Source: Candidatus Leptofilum proximum
GTDB taxonomy: Bacteria; Chloroflexota; Anaerolineae; Promineifilales; Promineifilaceae
Assembly (NCBI GenBank): GCA_016710325.1
Contig: JADJXK010000002.1
Span: forward strand, 124,001 to 188,000
Direction: 5' to 3'
Length of the DNA stretch: 64,000 nt
The number at the start of each line of letters is the position of its first letter. Positions within the stretch are counted from its first letter, which is position 1. The position numbers and the translations under genes were made by a program. The notes beneath the pieces are model-generated. The model searched no databases. It had not been told where the DNA came from and was given only the letters and a program-made list of their open reading frames with translations. Shown here one piece after another: positions 42,051 to 50,877 of this stretch.

Positions 42051-42100
42051 CCGCAAAGGACGCAATTTTAAATTCTTTGCGTGCTCTGCGTCCTTTGCGG
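42051..42100. repeat. CTCTGCGTCCTTTGCGG-type iterated hairpin
   Basis: CCGCAAAGGACGCAA on the left pairs with TTGCGTnCTCTGCGTCCTTTGCGG on the right. It lies just after the priA stop. The same unit is translated in the permease gene at 16545-16616. Confidence 0.85.
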
Positions 42101-42115
42101 TTCAATCATTCATGG

Positions 42116-45055
42116 TTACAACGTGCTCACCGGGTCGATGTCTACCATCCACTTGGGCGGAATGGGGAAATCAGCCAGCAGCCGGTTGGGGTCTGGGGAA
42201 CGCACGATGATTTGCCAGCGGAAACGGCCGTCTACCCGATTAAAAAACGGCGGCACAGGCCCCAAAATTTCCGACGCCGCCAGCGCCTTTTCGCGAATGT
42301 GCAGCCGCAGCCCCTTGGCCAGCGCCTCCGCTTCCCGCTTACCCCGCTCGTCCACCGGATCAATGTACAGCAGCCGGGCCATACGCCGGAACGGCGGCAG
42401 GCTGTGCTGCGTGCGGAAGCGAATCTCGTCGATGTAAAACGAAGCGTAATCATGCTCGGCGGCAGCCAGGATGGCGTAATGTTCGGGCTTGTAGGTTTGC
42501 AGGATGACCCGGCCACCCAGCAAACCGCGCCCGGCCCGTCCGGCCACCTGCGCCAACACCTGGAAGGCCCGTTCCCCGGTGCGGTAATCCGGCAGCCCCA
42601 ACGACACATCGGCCGAAATAACGCCGACCAGCGTCACCAGCGGCAGGTCCAGCCCCTTGGCAATCATTTGCGTGCCCACCAGAATGTCTGCTTCCTGGTT
42701 GATGAAGCTGGCCAGGAGCGTCTCGTGGGTATTGCGCCCGGCGGTGGTGTCGCGGTCCCAGCGGGTGATGCGCGCCTCAGGCCAGCGCTGCTGGACGCGC
42801 TCAACCACCTCTTCTGTGCCCAGACCAAAGTAGCGAATCCGCTTCGATTGGCACTGGGGACACTCCGTCTGGTGCGGTTCACGACGGCCGCAGTGATGGC
42901 ACACCAGCATCATGTTGCTGCGGTGGTAGGTCAGCGGCAGGTCACAGCGGGGGCAGGTGGCCACGTAGCCGCAGTCGCGGCAGATGACAAACGTGGCCGA
43001 GCCGCGCCGGTTGAGGAACAAAATCGCCTGCTCGCCGCGCTCCAGCGTTTCGGTGATCGCTTTTTCCAGGGCGCGGCTGAAAATGGAGCGGTTGCCCGCA
43101 CGCAGCTCCTGGCGCAGATCAACAATCTGGATCGGTGGCAGCGGAATCGTGAGCGCGTCGTCCGGGTCTTCGCCGGCGTGCTGGTAATGGTTTTGTAACT
43201 GTAAGCGTTCGGCCTGGCTTTCCAGGCGCTGGCGGTGGCCCATGACGCGTTTTTGCAGTTCGAGGAGGTGGAAACGGCCGCTCTGCGCCTTGTGATATGT
43301 CACAATATCCGGCGTGGCGCTGCCCATGATGACCGTGGCGCCCACAATTTGCGCCAGGGCAATGGCTGCCTCGCGGGTGTGGTAGTAGGGCGGGGGCACC
43401 GGCGGCGTTTGTTTGTAGCTGGGATCGTGCTCTTCGTCCAGGATGATCACGCCCAGGTTGGGCAGCGGCGTGAACAGGGCGCTGCGCGGCCCAACAACAA
43501 TGTCAAACAGACCTTGCCGGGCGCGCCGCCAGGTGTCGTACCGCTCGCCGTCGCTGAGGCGGCTGTGCAGCACGGCCACGCGGCCTGGGAAACGCGCGGC
43601 AAAGCGGCGCACTGTTTGCGGCGTCAGGGCAATTTCCGGTACCAGCACAATGGCCTGTTGGCCCTCATTTATCGCATAGTCAATAGCCCGCATGTAAATT
43701 TCCGTCTTGCCGCTGCCGGTCACCCCGTGCAGCAAAATTGGCGTTGGCGCATCGACGGTGAACTCGTCCCCTTCCTCCATGGCCTCTTCCGCCCGGATCA
43801 CGGCCATCTTGATGCGCCCCCACACCCTGGCCTGATCGGTGGTGAGCATGGGCGCCTCGGCGGGCACAAAGTCGCGGTCGGCCAGGGGATCACGCCACAC
43901 TTCCTCCGAGCCAAAGCGGATAAGATCGAGCTTGGCCAGCTTGCGTAGGTGGGTAATCGTGGCCTTGGTCTCGGCGTAAATCTCGCTCAGGCTGACGGGT
44001 TGGGCGGCGCGGGCCAGCAGCTTCAGGATGTCATGGTAGGTGGTAGCCTGGCGCAGCTGCAGGATGTGGCTGAGCACCTGTTTGGGTGGGATGGCCAGGC
44101 TGAGGGTGGCGGGTTCGTCGAGTGTTTCCAGATGACCTGAATCGATTAAGTGGTTAATGGTTAATAATGAATGGTTAATGGTTAATTGATCGAGCGGGGT
44201 GGGGAGCTGGGTGAACAGGTCGGCGTGATCGGCGGGTGGTTCTTTGCTGGTGGGCAGGATGGTGGTTTGGGCCGGGGTGCGGTTGATCAGGTGGGCTTCG
44301 GCCAGTTTTTCCAGGTGTTCTTCTTTGGCGTTGGTGGCGTGCAGAACGGCCGTTTCCTCCGGCAGCGGATCGCGGCTTTCCAGCAGGTAGAGTAGCACGT
44401 CGGCCTGCTTGTTGGCCCGGCCCAGGTGCGGTACCACCCCCTGCACCCGCCTGTCGCTGGCAATGAGTTCGGCGGTACGAATCTGCTTGGGGCGCATGCG
44501 TGGTGGGTCCAGCACGGTGGCTTTGCGCAGGATATTGCGTTTGGCGAGCTGGTTAACGGCCGTTTTCCAATCCGCCTTCTTCTTTTTCTTGCCTTCTGCC
44601 TTGTTGAGCGCGCGGTGGAGCTGGCGCCCACGCAAGTCGCCGCGCTCGCGCAAAATATCGACGATTTGCTGCTGGAGGTCGGTGAGACGGCCGTTGCCGT
44701 CCCAGTATGGATGGATGTCCACCGTCACGTCGGCCCAGCGGGTGAGGCCGGGCGGCAGCATGAGGCGCAGGCAGGCGTTGAGCGGCGCCAGGTAGGTCTG
44801 GCTCAGCCACTGGGCCAGCTCAATTTGCCACCAGTACACCACGGGCTGGTCATCGATCAGGGCGATGATGGGCTTGGTGTCTTCGATGGGGGCGGTGTCG
44901 TCGAAGCGCAGGATGATGCCCTGGGCCAGCCGCGCGCCAAACTCTACCTCCACCAGGTGACCCACGCGCAGCCGGGGCTGCATATCGGAAGGAACGTGGT
45001 AGTGAAAGGTGCCTTCCAGCGGCGCTTCAACATTGATAATTAACTCGGCGTACAT
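42116..45055 (-). CDS. priA: Primosomal helicase PriA
   Basis: 979 residues, longer than the usual ~730-830. It restarts stalled replication forks. The N-terminal 3'-DNA-binding domain starts YAELIINVEAPLEGTFHYHV. Winged-helix segments (~110-400) are extended. The helicase core has Walker A GVTGSGKTEIY and the DEEH box ILDEEHDPSYKQ. The zinc domain holds eight Cys (CRDCGYVATCPRCD and CHHCG...CPQC). Motifs GTQMIAKGLDLP and QVAGRAGRG follow. An ATG at 45091 is less likely than 45055. In the middle of the N-region a TGGTTAATGG repeat is translated as INHSLLTINHL (~44150-44186). Confidence 0.95.
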   Translation of the reverse strand: MYAELIINVEAPLEGTFHYHVPSDMQPRLRVGHLVEVEFGARLAQGIILRFDDTAPIEDTKPIIALIDDQPVVYWWQIELAQWLSQTYLAPLNACLRLMLPPGLTRWADVTVDIHPYWDGNGRLTDLQQQIVDILRERGDLRGRQLHRALNKAEGKKKKKADWKTAVNQLAKRNILRKATVLDPPRMRPKQIRTAELIASDRRVQGVVPHLGRANKQADVLLYLLESRDPLPEETAVLHATNAKEEHLEKLAEAHLINRTPAQTTILPTSKEPPADHADLFTQLPTPLDQLTINHSLLTINHLIDSGHLETLDEPATLSLAIPPKQVLSHILQLRQATTYHDILKLLARAAQPVSLSEIYAETKATITHLRKLAKLDLIRFGSEEVWRDPLADRDFVPAEAPMLTTDQARVWGRIKMAVIRAEEAMEEGDEFTVDAPTPILLHGVTGSGKTEIYMRAIDYAINEGQQAIVLVPEIALTPQTVRRFAARFPGRVAVLHSRLSDGERYDTWRRARQGLFDIVVGPRSALFTPLPNLGVIILDEEHDPSYKQTPPVPPPYYHTREAAIALAQIVGATVIMGSATPDIVTYHKAQSGRFHLLELQKRVMGHRQRLESQAERLQLQNHYQHAGEDPDDALTIPLPPIQIVDLRQELRAGNRSIFSRALEKAITETLERGEQAILFLNRRGSATFVICRDCGYVATCPRCDLPLTYHRSNMMLVCHHCGRREPHQTECPQCQSKRIRYFGLGTEEVVERVQQRWPEARITRWDRDTTAGRNTHETLLASFINQEADILVGTQMIAKGLDLPLVTLVGVISADVSLGLPDYRTGERAFQVLAQVAGRAGRGLLGGRVILQTYKPEHYAILAAAEHDYASFYIDEIRFRTQHSLPPFRRMARLLYIDPVDERGKREAEALAKGLRLHIREKALAASEILGPVPPFFNRVDGRFRWQIIVRSPDPNRLLADFPIPPKWMVDIDPVSTL
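44149..44188. repeat. TGGTTAATGG unit inside priA
   Basis: Two TGGTTAATGGTTAAT copies and an ATTAATAATGAATGG spacer, in frame inside priA. No complementary arm is seen. Confidence 0.75.
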
Positions 45056-45164
45056 AACTGCAAGCGTAGTCCTGTTTTCGCTTGCCGTCAAGCCATTTTT
45101 AGAAAATCTGTGCTACTTCTGAATGAAACAACGTTGGGTTTTTCAGATCTGGTAAGGGCCGACT

Positions 45165-45308
45165 GATTTTTGCACCGAATTGGCTCGAATTTACACGAAA
45201 ATTGATTAGCGTTCACCCGTATCTGGAGCAGGGGCAGCGCCAGGCGCGAACGCCGAGGCGCTGCCGAAGATCAAGGGGAGTTTTTCAGTTTTTGGGGGTC
45301 AGGTTTGA
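45165..45308. repeat. Degenerate CGAATT units and palindrome remnant
   Basis: Around 45174-45205 are reiterated CGAATT/CGAAAATT units. About 45231-45262 has GCGCCAGGCGCGAACGCCGA and CGGCGCTGCC-like complementary pieces. 45279-45303 (GAGTTTTTCAGTTTTTGGGGG) resembles the inner arm of the palindrome at 13883-13933. They fill the 260-bp gap between priA and the Kelch gene, which holds no gene. Confidence 0.5.
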
Positions 45309-45315
45309 CGGACAA

Positions 45316-46485
45316 CTACGGATTTTCTCCCGGTATAAAGACAGTGACTCGCGAAAAAGGGCTGGTGCTATTGGGGCGGTTGGAGCCGGCTAGCAGGTAA
45401 AATTTGCCCTCGTAGCCGATGCCCGACACGCCGTGCAGCGGCGTGGGCAGTTCGTCGATCACTTCCCAGCGATTAGTCGCCGGGTCAAACATCTCGACGC
45501 TGGTTTCCTGGTCGGGCGGGAGGTGGGACAGCAGTTCGCCACCCGCTACGTAAATTTTGCCGTCAATGGTCGCCGCCGCAAAACCGGCGCGGGGAAAGTT
45601 CAGCGCCGGGCCGCGACGCCAGGTGTTGGTTTCGGGATTGTAAATTTCGACCAGGTCAAAGTCGACGATGAGGGCGGACAGGGGATTTTCTTCGCGGCCG
45701 CCGATGGCGTAGATTTCGCCGTCGAGCACCACGGCCGCTAAATGGTTGCGTATCTGTGACATCTCGGCCAGCACGGTCCATTCGCCGTTGTCTGGCCGGT
45801 AGCGCAGCAGTGCCGCGGCATTGGTCCCGGCCCCGCCCACGATGTAGATCTCATCGCCCAGCGTGACGGCCGTAGCCGATTGGCGCGTTTCGGGCATGGG
45901 GGGCAGCTCGTTCCAGCTGTCGGTGGTTGGATCGTAGACCAGCACCAGGGTGTCCAGCAGCTCCTCGGGGCCAAGCCCGCCGAAGGTGTACAGTTTGCCG
46001 TCGTAAACGGCCGTTGCCTGGTGGTTCAAGCCCTCATATGGCACCACCGCGCCTGAAGTCCAGCTGTCGGATTGAATGTCGTAAATGGCCAACGAGTTGG
46101 TGCCCAAAATACCGGCGATATCCGTGCCTGAGTAGCGGAAGCCGGTCATGCCGGCGGGGACGTAGATACGGCCGTCAATCAACCCGGCACCCGTCTCGGC
46201 ACGCGGCGCGGGCATGGGGCTGTTGCCAATCCACCAGTTGGGGTCTTGCGTGGGTTCGGGCGGCGCGGTGACTGAGGGAACGGGGGTGGTGGTTGCGGTG
46301 GGGACGGCCGTTTCCCCTGGCAGTTCGTTGGCCGTGGCGGTGGGAACGGCCGTGGCCGCAGCGCTGTTAGCTGGCGCAGCCGTTGGCGGCAGAGCAGTCG
46401 AAGCAGCGGGTATCTGCTGGTTGCAGCCCACGAGAAGGATGATAATACATCCGGTAAACCAGCAAACGGTTTGGCGTTTCATCAC
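45316..46485 (-). CDS. Kelch-repeat lipoprotein
   Basis: 389 residues. The lipoprotein signal (LLVGC, Cys21) is followed by a Thr/Pro/Ala-rich linker (~25-80) and a six-bladed Kelch-type beta-propeller. The propeller repeats GRIYVPAG, GKLYTFGG, DEIYIVGG, GEIYAIGG, GKIYVAGG and GKFYLLAG, with partner WxxxxPxxxxR segments. It is extracytoplasmic and probably a binding scaffold. Five octamers occur; two (46304, 46346) lie in the linker, where they encode TAV or AV. Confidence 0.88.
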   Translation of the reverse strand: MMKRQTVCWFTGCIIILLVGCNQQIPAASTALPPTAAPANSAAATAVPTATANELPGETAVPTATTTPVPSVTAPPEPTQDPNWWIGNSPMPAPRAETGAGLIDGRIYVPAGMTGFRYSGTDIAGILGTNSLAIYDIQSDSWTSGAVVPYEGLNHQATAVYDGKLYTFGGLGPEELLDTLVLVYDPTTDSWNELPPMPETRQSATAVTLGDEIYIVGGAGTNAAALLRYRPDNGEWTVLAEMSQIRNHLAAVVLDGEIYAIGGREENPLSALIVDFDLVEIYNPETNTWRRGPALNFPRAGFAAATIDGKIYVAGGELLSHLPPDQETSVEMFDPATNRWEVIDELPTPLHGVSGIGYEGKFYLLAGSNRPNSTSPFSRVTVFIPGENP

Positions 46486-46563
46486 GTTTGATTCCCCTGT
46501 TGTGCCTTGGTTTTGGCGAGATGTTGTTCGCCATAGAGGAATTAGACGCGGGAACGGCCGTTT

Positions 46564-47484
46564 TTAGGGTTTGAGTTTCTTTACTTTTTTGTAGCAATCG
46601 AAGCAAAACGGCCGTGCCATCGAGGTCTCGGCCGGTTGGCCACAGGCATGGCAATGTTTTTCTTCATAGTTGAAGTTTTTGAACCTGATCCAAGCGGCAA
46701 AGCAGCTTTTGCACAGTGGTTTTTCGGTGTCAAACGGAATTTGCGTACCGCACCGGATACAAACACCACGTTCGGGATCGGCCATTTTTTGGGCCAGGGA
46801 GACTTTGGCTTTACTCTCTTCAATTGACTGGTGGCAATCGCGGCATAAAACCGTAATGTCACCAGGTCGTTCACGGCCGATTCTTTCGTAGGTACGGTGA
46901 TGGGCTTCTAGCTGAACTTCGGCACGGGGGCGGTTGCAGCCCTGGCAGCGGTTACCGGCCCGTGTTTTGGCTTCCTCAGCCTTTTGTTTCCACTCTTTTG
47001 ATTTGATGTACTTCTGGTAGTTGACATCTTTGGCGGACTTGATTCCCGTGAGTAAACCGCCGAGAGAGCCTGTGTAGCGGCTCGGTTTTTGCCCCATTTC
47101 GTGCTCGATGAAGCCTTGCAGCCGCTTTCTGGTCGTCTGGTAAGTGGCCAGCAGCTTGTGCCCGATTGACTTAACTTCCTCGTACTGGGCCTTTTGCTCT
47201 TTGCACTTTTCATTCAGCAAGCGGATTTGGAACGCTTTTTCATTGTCGCCGCTTAAAACGGTGCTCATAGAAGCGCCGTTGACTTCTTTCTTCGCCAGCT
47301 CAAATTTCTTTTCTACCCTCTCAATTTCGATATCTAGCTGGTCACTCAGGGTATAGAGAAAGGTCTCTATTTTTTCGATTGAGGCAATTGCTTTTTGGGC
47401 TTCTTGAGCAGTTGTTGGCTGAAAGCTGCCCCGTTCAGGAACCAATTCAGCCAACTTCTTTTTGTATTGTTGTGGTTCGGCCAT
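46564..47484 (-). CDS. Coiled-coil HNH protein with zinc ribbons
   Basis: 306 residues. The N-terminal ~150 are coiled coil (IEKIETFLYTLSDQLDIEIE). An HNH-type domain follows: CQGCNRPRAEVQLEAHHRTY with a second pair in LCRDCH. The two His are the HNH/HH core of a metal-dependent nuclease. Two further Cys-pair zinc modules come next (CIRCGTQIPFDTEKPLCKSC and CHACG...CFDC). I know of no defined role; HNH proteins of this make can act on DNA in repair or defence. It is alone, facing away from the upstream membrane-protein gene. Confidence 0.8.
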   Translation of the reverse strand: MAEPQQYKKKLAELVPERGSFQPTTAQEAQKAIASIEKIETFLYTLSDQLDIEIERVEKKFELAKKEVNGASMSTVLSGDNEKAFQIRLLNEKCKEQKAQYEEVKSIGHKLLATYQTTRKRLQGFIEHEMGQKPSRYTGSLGGLLTGIKSAKDVNYQKYIKSKEWKQKAEEAKTRAGNRCQGCNRPRAEVQLEAHHRTYERIGRERPGDITVLCRDCHQSIEESKAKVSLAQKMADPERGVCIRCGTQIPFDTEKPLCKSCFAAWIRFKNFNYEEKHCHACGQPAETSMARPFCFDCYKKVKKLKP

Positions 47485-47617
47485 GATCCTTTATGACAAA
47501 AAATTGATTTAAGATACGGTGAAATATAGAGAGAAGCGGGTTCAAATTCAATGGGTAGAAAGGATGAATCCGTGTATCATTGAGGAAGATCATGCGGAGA
47601 AGATGATAAGTTAAGCT

Positions 47618-48343
47618 ATGACCTCTTCACAAACACACCCTACGATTTTACATGCGGATCAGGAACATGCCGGGCTGCGTACGGCCGTTTTCGTCGCGCT
47701 TTTTGTCTTCCTGGTGGCGGCCTTTTTTGGCATCCAGGCGCTGCTGGCGGCGCTGGGGGCAGTGGATTATGCTTTTGTCGCCTCCTGTGGCCTGGCGCTG
47801 CCGGTGGCCCTGGGGGTGGTGTGGGTGCTGGAAAAGCTCCTGAAGCGCTACTGGCCAAGCGGCCGTTCCGTCACCTTAATCCGCGACGGAATTCAACTGC
47901 AAACAGAAACGGACACCCGGTGGGAAATCACCCGGGCGCACGAACCGGTTCCGCTGTTTTGGTACTTTAATATGCTCGGCTGGCAGCGTGGCGGGCGCGA
48001 ACGGCGTGTGCCGCGCAGTTGGCTCTGCCTGGCCGCTCAGCTAAAAAGCGGCAAAAAAGAGGCGGTGGTCTACACCTTTCTGCCGAGAAACAAAGCCCGT
48101 ACCTGGCTGTCTCGGCAAGACGACATACAGTTCCATGAGATTTCCCCCCGCGAAGTTTACGACAACTCTCTGCGCGCCCGCATAGGTGGCCCGAGCAGAC
48201 CGGAAATTCCTGCGGCCGTTCTCACCGGCAAAGACGGCGAATATTGGCTGGCCGAACGCCGCCGCTGGACTGAAGGATTTGAACTGCCCGCCCAAGAATT
48301 TGAACTTTTTATGAACCACATTCAAACGACACTGGAATTGTGA
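47618..48343 (+). CDS. Two-helix membrane protein of unknown function
   Basis: 241 residues. Two membrane helices (~24-48 and ~50-72) form an N-terminal hairpin, followed by a soluble domain with the segments LIRDGIQLQTETDTRWEI and FWYFNMLGWQ. I recognise no domain. The last codons and the stop (GAATTGTGA) are the beginning of the GTGAATT repeat, so the C-terminus was probably longer once. The region right after it holds only that repeat. Confidence 0.75.
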   Translation: MTSSQTHPTILHADQEHAGLRTAVFVALFVFLVAAFFGIQALLAALGAVDYAFVASCGLALPVALGVVWVLEKLLKRYWPSGRSVTLIRDGIQLQTETDTRWEITRAHEPVPLFWYFNMLGWQRGGRERRVPRSWLCLAAQLKSGKKEAVVYTFLPRNKARTWLSRQDDIQFHEISPREVYDNSLRARIGGPSRPEIPAAVLTGKDGEYWLAERRRWTEGFELPAQEFELFMNHIQTTLEL

Positions 48344-48422
48344 ATTGTGAATAATTAATTGTGAATTATGAATGAGATGTTCCGTTCGCAATTAACAATT
48401 CACAATTCTCCATTCACAATTA
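48335..48422. repeat. GTGAATT-type iterated hairpin
   Basis: Left part of reiterated AATTGTGAATTGTGAATAATT, right part of CACAATTCTCCATTCACAATT units. It supplies the stop codon of the preceding gene and ends 19 bases before the acyl-CoA dehydrogenase start, whose GGAGG ribosome-binding site begins just after it. Confidence 0.85.
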
Positions 48423-48441
48423 TCTTGGAGGATTTCCCACA

Positions 48442-49605
48442 ATGTTTGATTTTATAACCGAAGAGCACAAGATGATTCAGCAGGAAGCCCGTCGTTTTGC
48501 TCAGAACGAGGTCGCACCGATTGCCGAGCATCATGACCAGACGGGCGAATTTCCCATCAACACCGTGCGCAAGATGGGGGAATTGGGCTTCATGGGCATC
48601 GAGGTGCCGGAAGAGTATGGCGGGATCGGCATGGACACCCTGGCCTATTCCCTGGCGCTCACCGAAATTTGCAAGGCCGATGCCAGCCACGGCACGGTGA
48701 TGTCGGTGAATAACTCCCTGTACTGCCACGGCATTCTCAAGTTTGGCACGGAGGAGCAGATTCAGAAGTACGTGGTGCCGGTGGCCAGCGGCCAGAAGAT
48801 CGGGGCGTACAGCCTCACAGAGCCAATGTCTGGCAGCGACGCGGGCACGATGAAAAGCCGGGCGGTGTTGAATGACGCCGGGACGCATTATGTGATTAAC
48901 GGCCGTAAATCCTGGGTCACCTCCGCACCGTACGCCGATTACATCGTCCTGTTCACCATGACCCAGCCCGAACAAAAGCACAAAGGCGTCACCGCCTTCC
49001 TCATCGAGACAGACCACCCCGGCTTTGAACGAGGTAAAACGGAACCCAAGCTGGGCATCCGCGCCAGCGCCACCAGCGAAATTATCTTCGACAATTACGA
49101 ATGTCCTGTAGAAAACCGGCTCGGTGCCGAAGGGGAAGGGTTCAAAATTGCCATGACGGTGCTGGACGCCGGGCGTATTGGCATTGCCTCGCAGGCGCTG
49201 GGCATTGCTGAGGCGGCCCTGGAAGCCAGCGTCAAATATGCCCAGGAACGCGAGGCCTTTGGCCAGAAAATCGGCCAGTTCCAGATGATCCAACAGAAGT
49301 TGGCGGATATGAAATGTCGCGTGGATGCCAGTCGTTTGCTCATCTACCAGGCGTGCCTGGCTAAAAAAGCGGCCAAGGAGAACGGCGGCCGTTACTCAAT
49401 GGAAGCCAGCATGGCCAAGCTGTACGCCAGCGAAACGGCGATGTACGTCACCACCGAAGCAATTCAAATTCATGGGGGGATGGGTTACAGCAAGGAGATG
49501 CCGCTGGAGCGCTACTTCCGTGACGCCAAGATTACAGAAATCTACGAAGGCACCAGCGAAATCCAGCGCATGGTGATTGCCCGCAGCCTGACCGGTTTGC
49601 GCTAG
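48442..49605 (+). CDS. Acyl-CoA dehydrogenase
   Basis: 387 residues, FAD flavoprotein of the first beta-oxidation step. The N-terminal helical domain is followed by the FAD-binding YSLTEPMSGSDAG and WVTSAPYADYIVLF. The C-terminal QIHGGMGYSKEMPLERYFRD and IYEGTSEIQRMVIA carry the catalytic Glu. Its make is that of a short-chain or butyryl-CoA-like dehydrogenase. A GGAGG site precedes the ATG. It has a single octamer site (48899), as expected for a well conserved enzyme. Confidence 0.94.
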   Translation: MFDFITEEHKMIQQEARRFAQNEVAPIAEHHDQTGEFPINTVRKMGELGFMGIEVPEEYGGIGMDTLAYSLALTEICKADASHGTVMSVNNSLYCHGILKFGTEEQIQKYVVPVASGQKIGAYSLTEPMSGSDAGTMKSRAVLNDAGTHYVINGRKSWVTSAPYADYIVLFTMTQPEQKHKGVTAFLIETDHPGFERGKTEPKLGIRASATSEIIFDNYECPVENRLGAEGEGFKIAMTVLDAGRIGIASQALGIAEAALEASVKYAQEREAFGQKIGQFQMIQQKLADMKCRVDASRLLIYQACLAKKAAKENGGRYSMEASMAKLYASETAMYVTTEAIQIHGGMGYSKEMPLERYFRDAKITEIYEGTSEIQRMVIARSLTGLR

Positions 49606-49629
49606 CCACGTTGTCAAATCGAGGTCATC

Positions 49630-49719
49630 ATGTCTAAACCGTCATTGGGATACAAAATATTTCTTATCGTCATGCTTTTCTTGCTTGTTTTGCCTATCGT
49701 GTTGCAACTTGTTCGCTAG
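49630..49719 (+). CDS. 29-residue single-pass membrane peptide
   Basis: Short open frame MSKPSLGYKIFLIVMLFLL..., one hydrophobic helix (residues ~9-28) with a basic N-terminus (Lys3, Lys9) and ending LVR. The sequence GAGGTCATC before the ATG is a good ribosome-binding site, and the frame lies 25 bases behind the acyl-CoA dehydrogenase stop. The hydrophobic profile is gene-like rather than random. The function is unknown; small membrane peptides often modulate a larger partner. Confidence 0.6.
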   Translation: MSKPSLGYKIFLIVMLFLLVLPIVLQLVR

Positions 49720-49791
49720 ACAAGCCAGATTGACGGTGGCGGGCAGAGACGGCTTTCTCCAGCTATCTTTGCCAGCCACCGCCGTGAAATT

Positions 49792-50070
49792 TTAGGCCAG
49801 GCCAAGCAGAAGTTGAATTAGCAATCCTCTTACTATATCCAGCCCAATCAGCACAACAATTGGGGAAAAATCGAGGCCGCCCATGTTGGGGAGAACGCGG
49901 CGCACCGGTTCCATGATGGGTTCTGTGGCCTGGAAGACAAAGCGCAGAATCGGTCCCCAAAATGGATGGTACGGATCAACCCGAATCCAGGAGAAGATGA
50001 CGCGGGCGAACACGAGGTAAATGTAGGCCCGGAAGATAACGTGGATAGCGTATGCAATTGCCTCAATCAT
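49792..50070 (-). CDS. yggT: YggT-family membrane protein
   Basis: 92 residues, two membrane helices (~10-28 and ~68-90), with the YggT core YLVFARVIFSWIRVDPYHP and EPVRRVLPNMGG-like loop and FSPIVVLIGLDI. The family is found next to yggS and cell-division genes and is linked to envelope or osmotic functions. Here yggS lies just upstream in the same direction, 18 bases apart. Confidence 0.88.
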   Translation of the reverse strand: MIEAIAYAIHVIFRAYIYLVFARVIFSWIRVDPYHPFWGPILRFVFQATEPIMEPVRRVLPNMGGLDFSPIVVLIGLDIVRGLLIQLLLGLA

Positions 50071-50088
50071 GAAAATTCCTTTTGTATG

Positions 50089-50829
50089 TTAGTGTGTTTG
50101 ACGTTCGCCAAAGAGGGCGCGGCCCACGCGGACGTGCGTGGCGCCTTCGGCGATGGCCAGCGGGTAGTCGTCGGTCATGCCCATGGAGAGGGCTAACGGC
50201 CGTTCCCAACCCCTCTCTTCCGCCAGCCATTCCGCCAGAAGGCGGGTGCGCCGGAAAACGGTGCGAATTAATTCCGGTTCTGCTTCCCAAGGGGCCATGG
50301 TCATCAGACCCTGAAGGGTTAAACCCGGCAGGCTGGCCACCGTTTCACTAAAAGTACGGATTTCGGCGCGCTGCGATGCGCTGTTTTCCCAATTCGTCGC
50401 GTTTACTCCTGATTTACTCATCTCGCCGGAAATGTTGAGTTCGAGAAAGGTGGGTAGGTGACGGCCGTTCTCCTTCAACTGCTTCGAGAGGCGATTGGCA
50501 ATCTTCAGCCGGTCCAGGGCATGAAAAACGTCGCCAAAGTCGGCGACCGTGTTGGTTTTGCGGCTTTGCAGCGTGCCAATGAAGTGCCAGACGATGCCGC
50601 TGTCTGGGCCGAGAGCAGCTTCGACTTGCGGCCGTTTCTCCTCCAGTTCCTCGGCCCGGTTCTCGCCAAAGTGGCGCATCCCCACCGCGTAGGCTTCTAA
50701 GATGGTTGCCACCGGCCACGTTTTGGTCACAGCGACCAGGGTGATGTCGTCTGGATTGCGGTTGGCCCGTTGGGCGTGGTGTTGGATCGTTTGTAGAACG
50801 TCGTGGTAGCGTGTTTCCAGGGTGGTCAT
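50089..50829 (-). CDS. yggS: YggS/PLPBP pyridoxal-phosphate homeostasis protein
   Basis: 246 residues, fold-III PLP-binding protein without catalysis. The PLP Lys is in LVAVTKTWPVAT, GMRHFGENRAEELEEK is the next conserved segment, and WHFIGTLQSRKTN is the third. LSMGMTDDYPLAIAEGATHVRVG-type residues near the end bind the phosphate. It buffers free PLP in the cytoplasm. It precedes yggT in the same operon, as in many bacteria. Confidence 0.93.
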   Translation of the reverse strand: MTTLETRYHDVLQTIQHHAQRANRNPDDITLVAVTKTWPVATILEAYAVGMRHFGENRAEELEEKRPQVEAALGPDSGIVWHFIGTLQSRKTNTVADFGDVFHALDRLKIANRLSKQLKENGRHLPTFLELNISGEMSKSGVNATNWENSASQRAEIRTFSETVASLPGLTLQGLMTMAPWEAEPELIRTVFRRTRLLAEWLAEERGWERPLALSMGMTDDYPLAIAEGATHVRVGRALFGERQTH

Positions 50830-50877
50830 GGGCAGATTATAGCAGGGGAACGGCCTTGCGGTAGAAATATCATGAAC

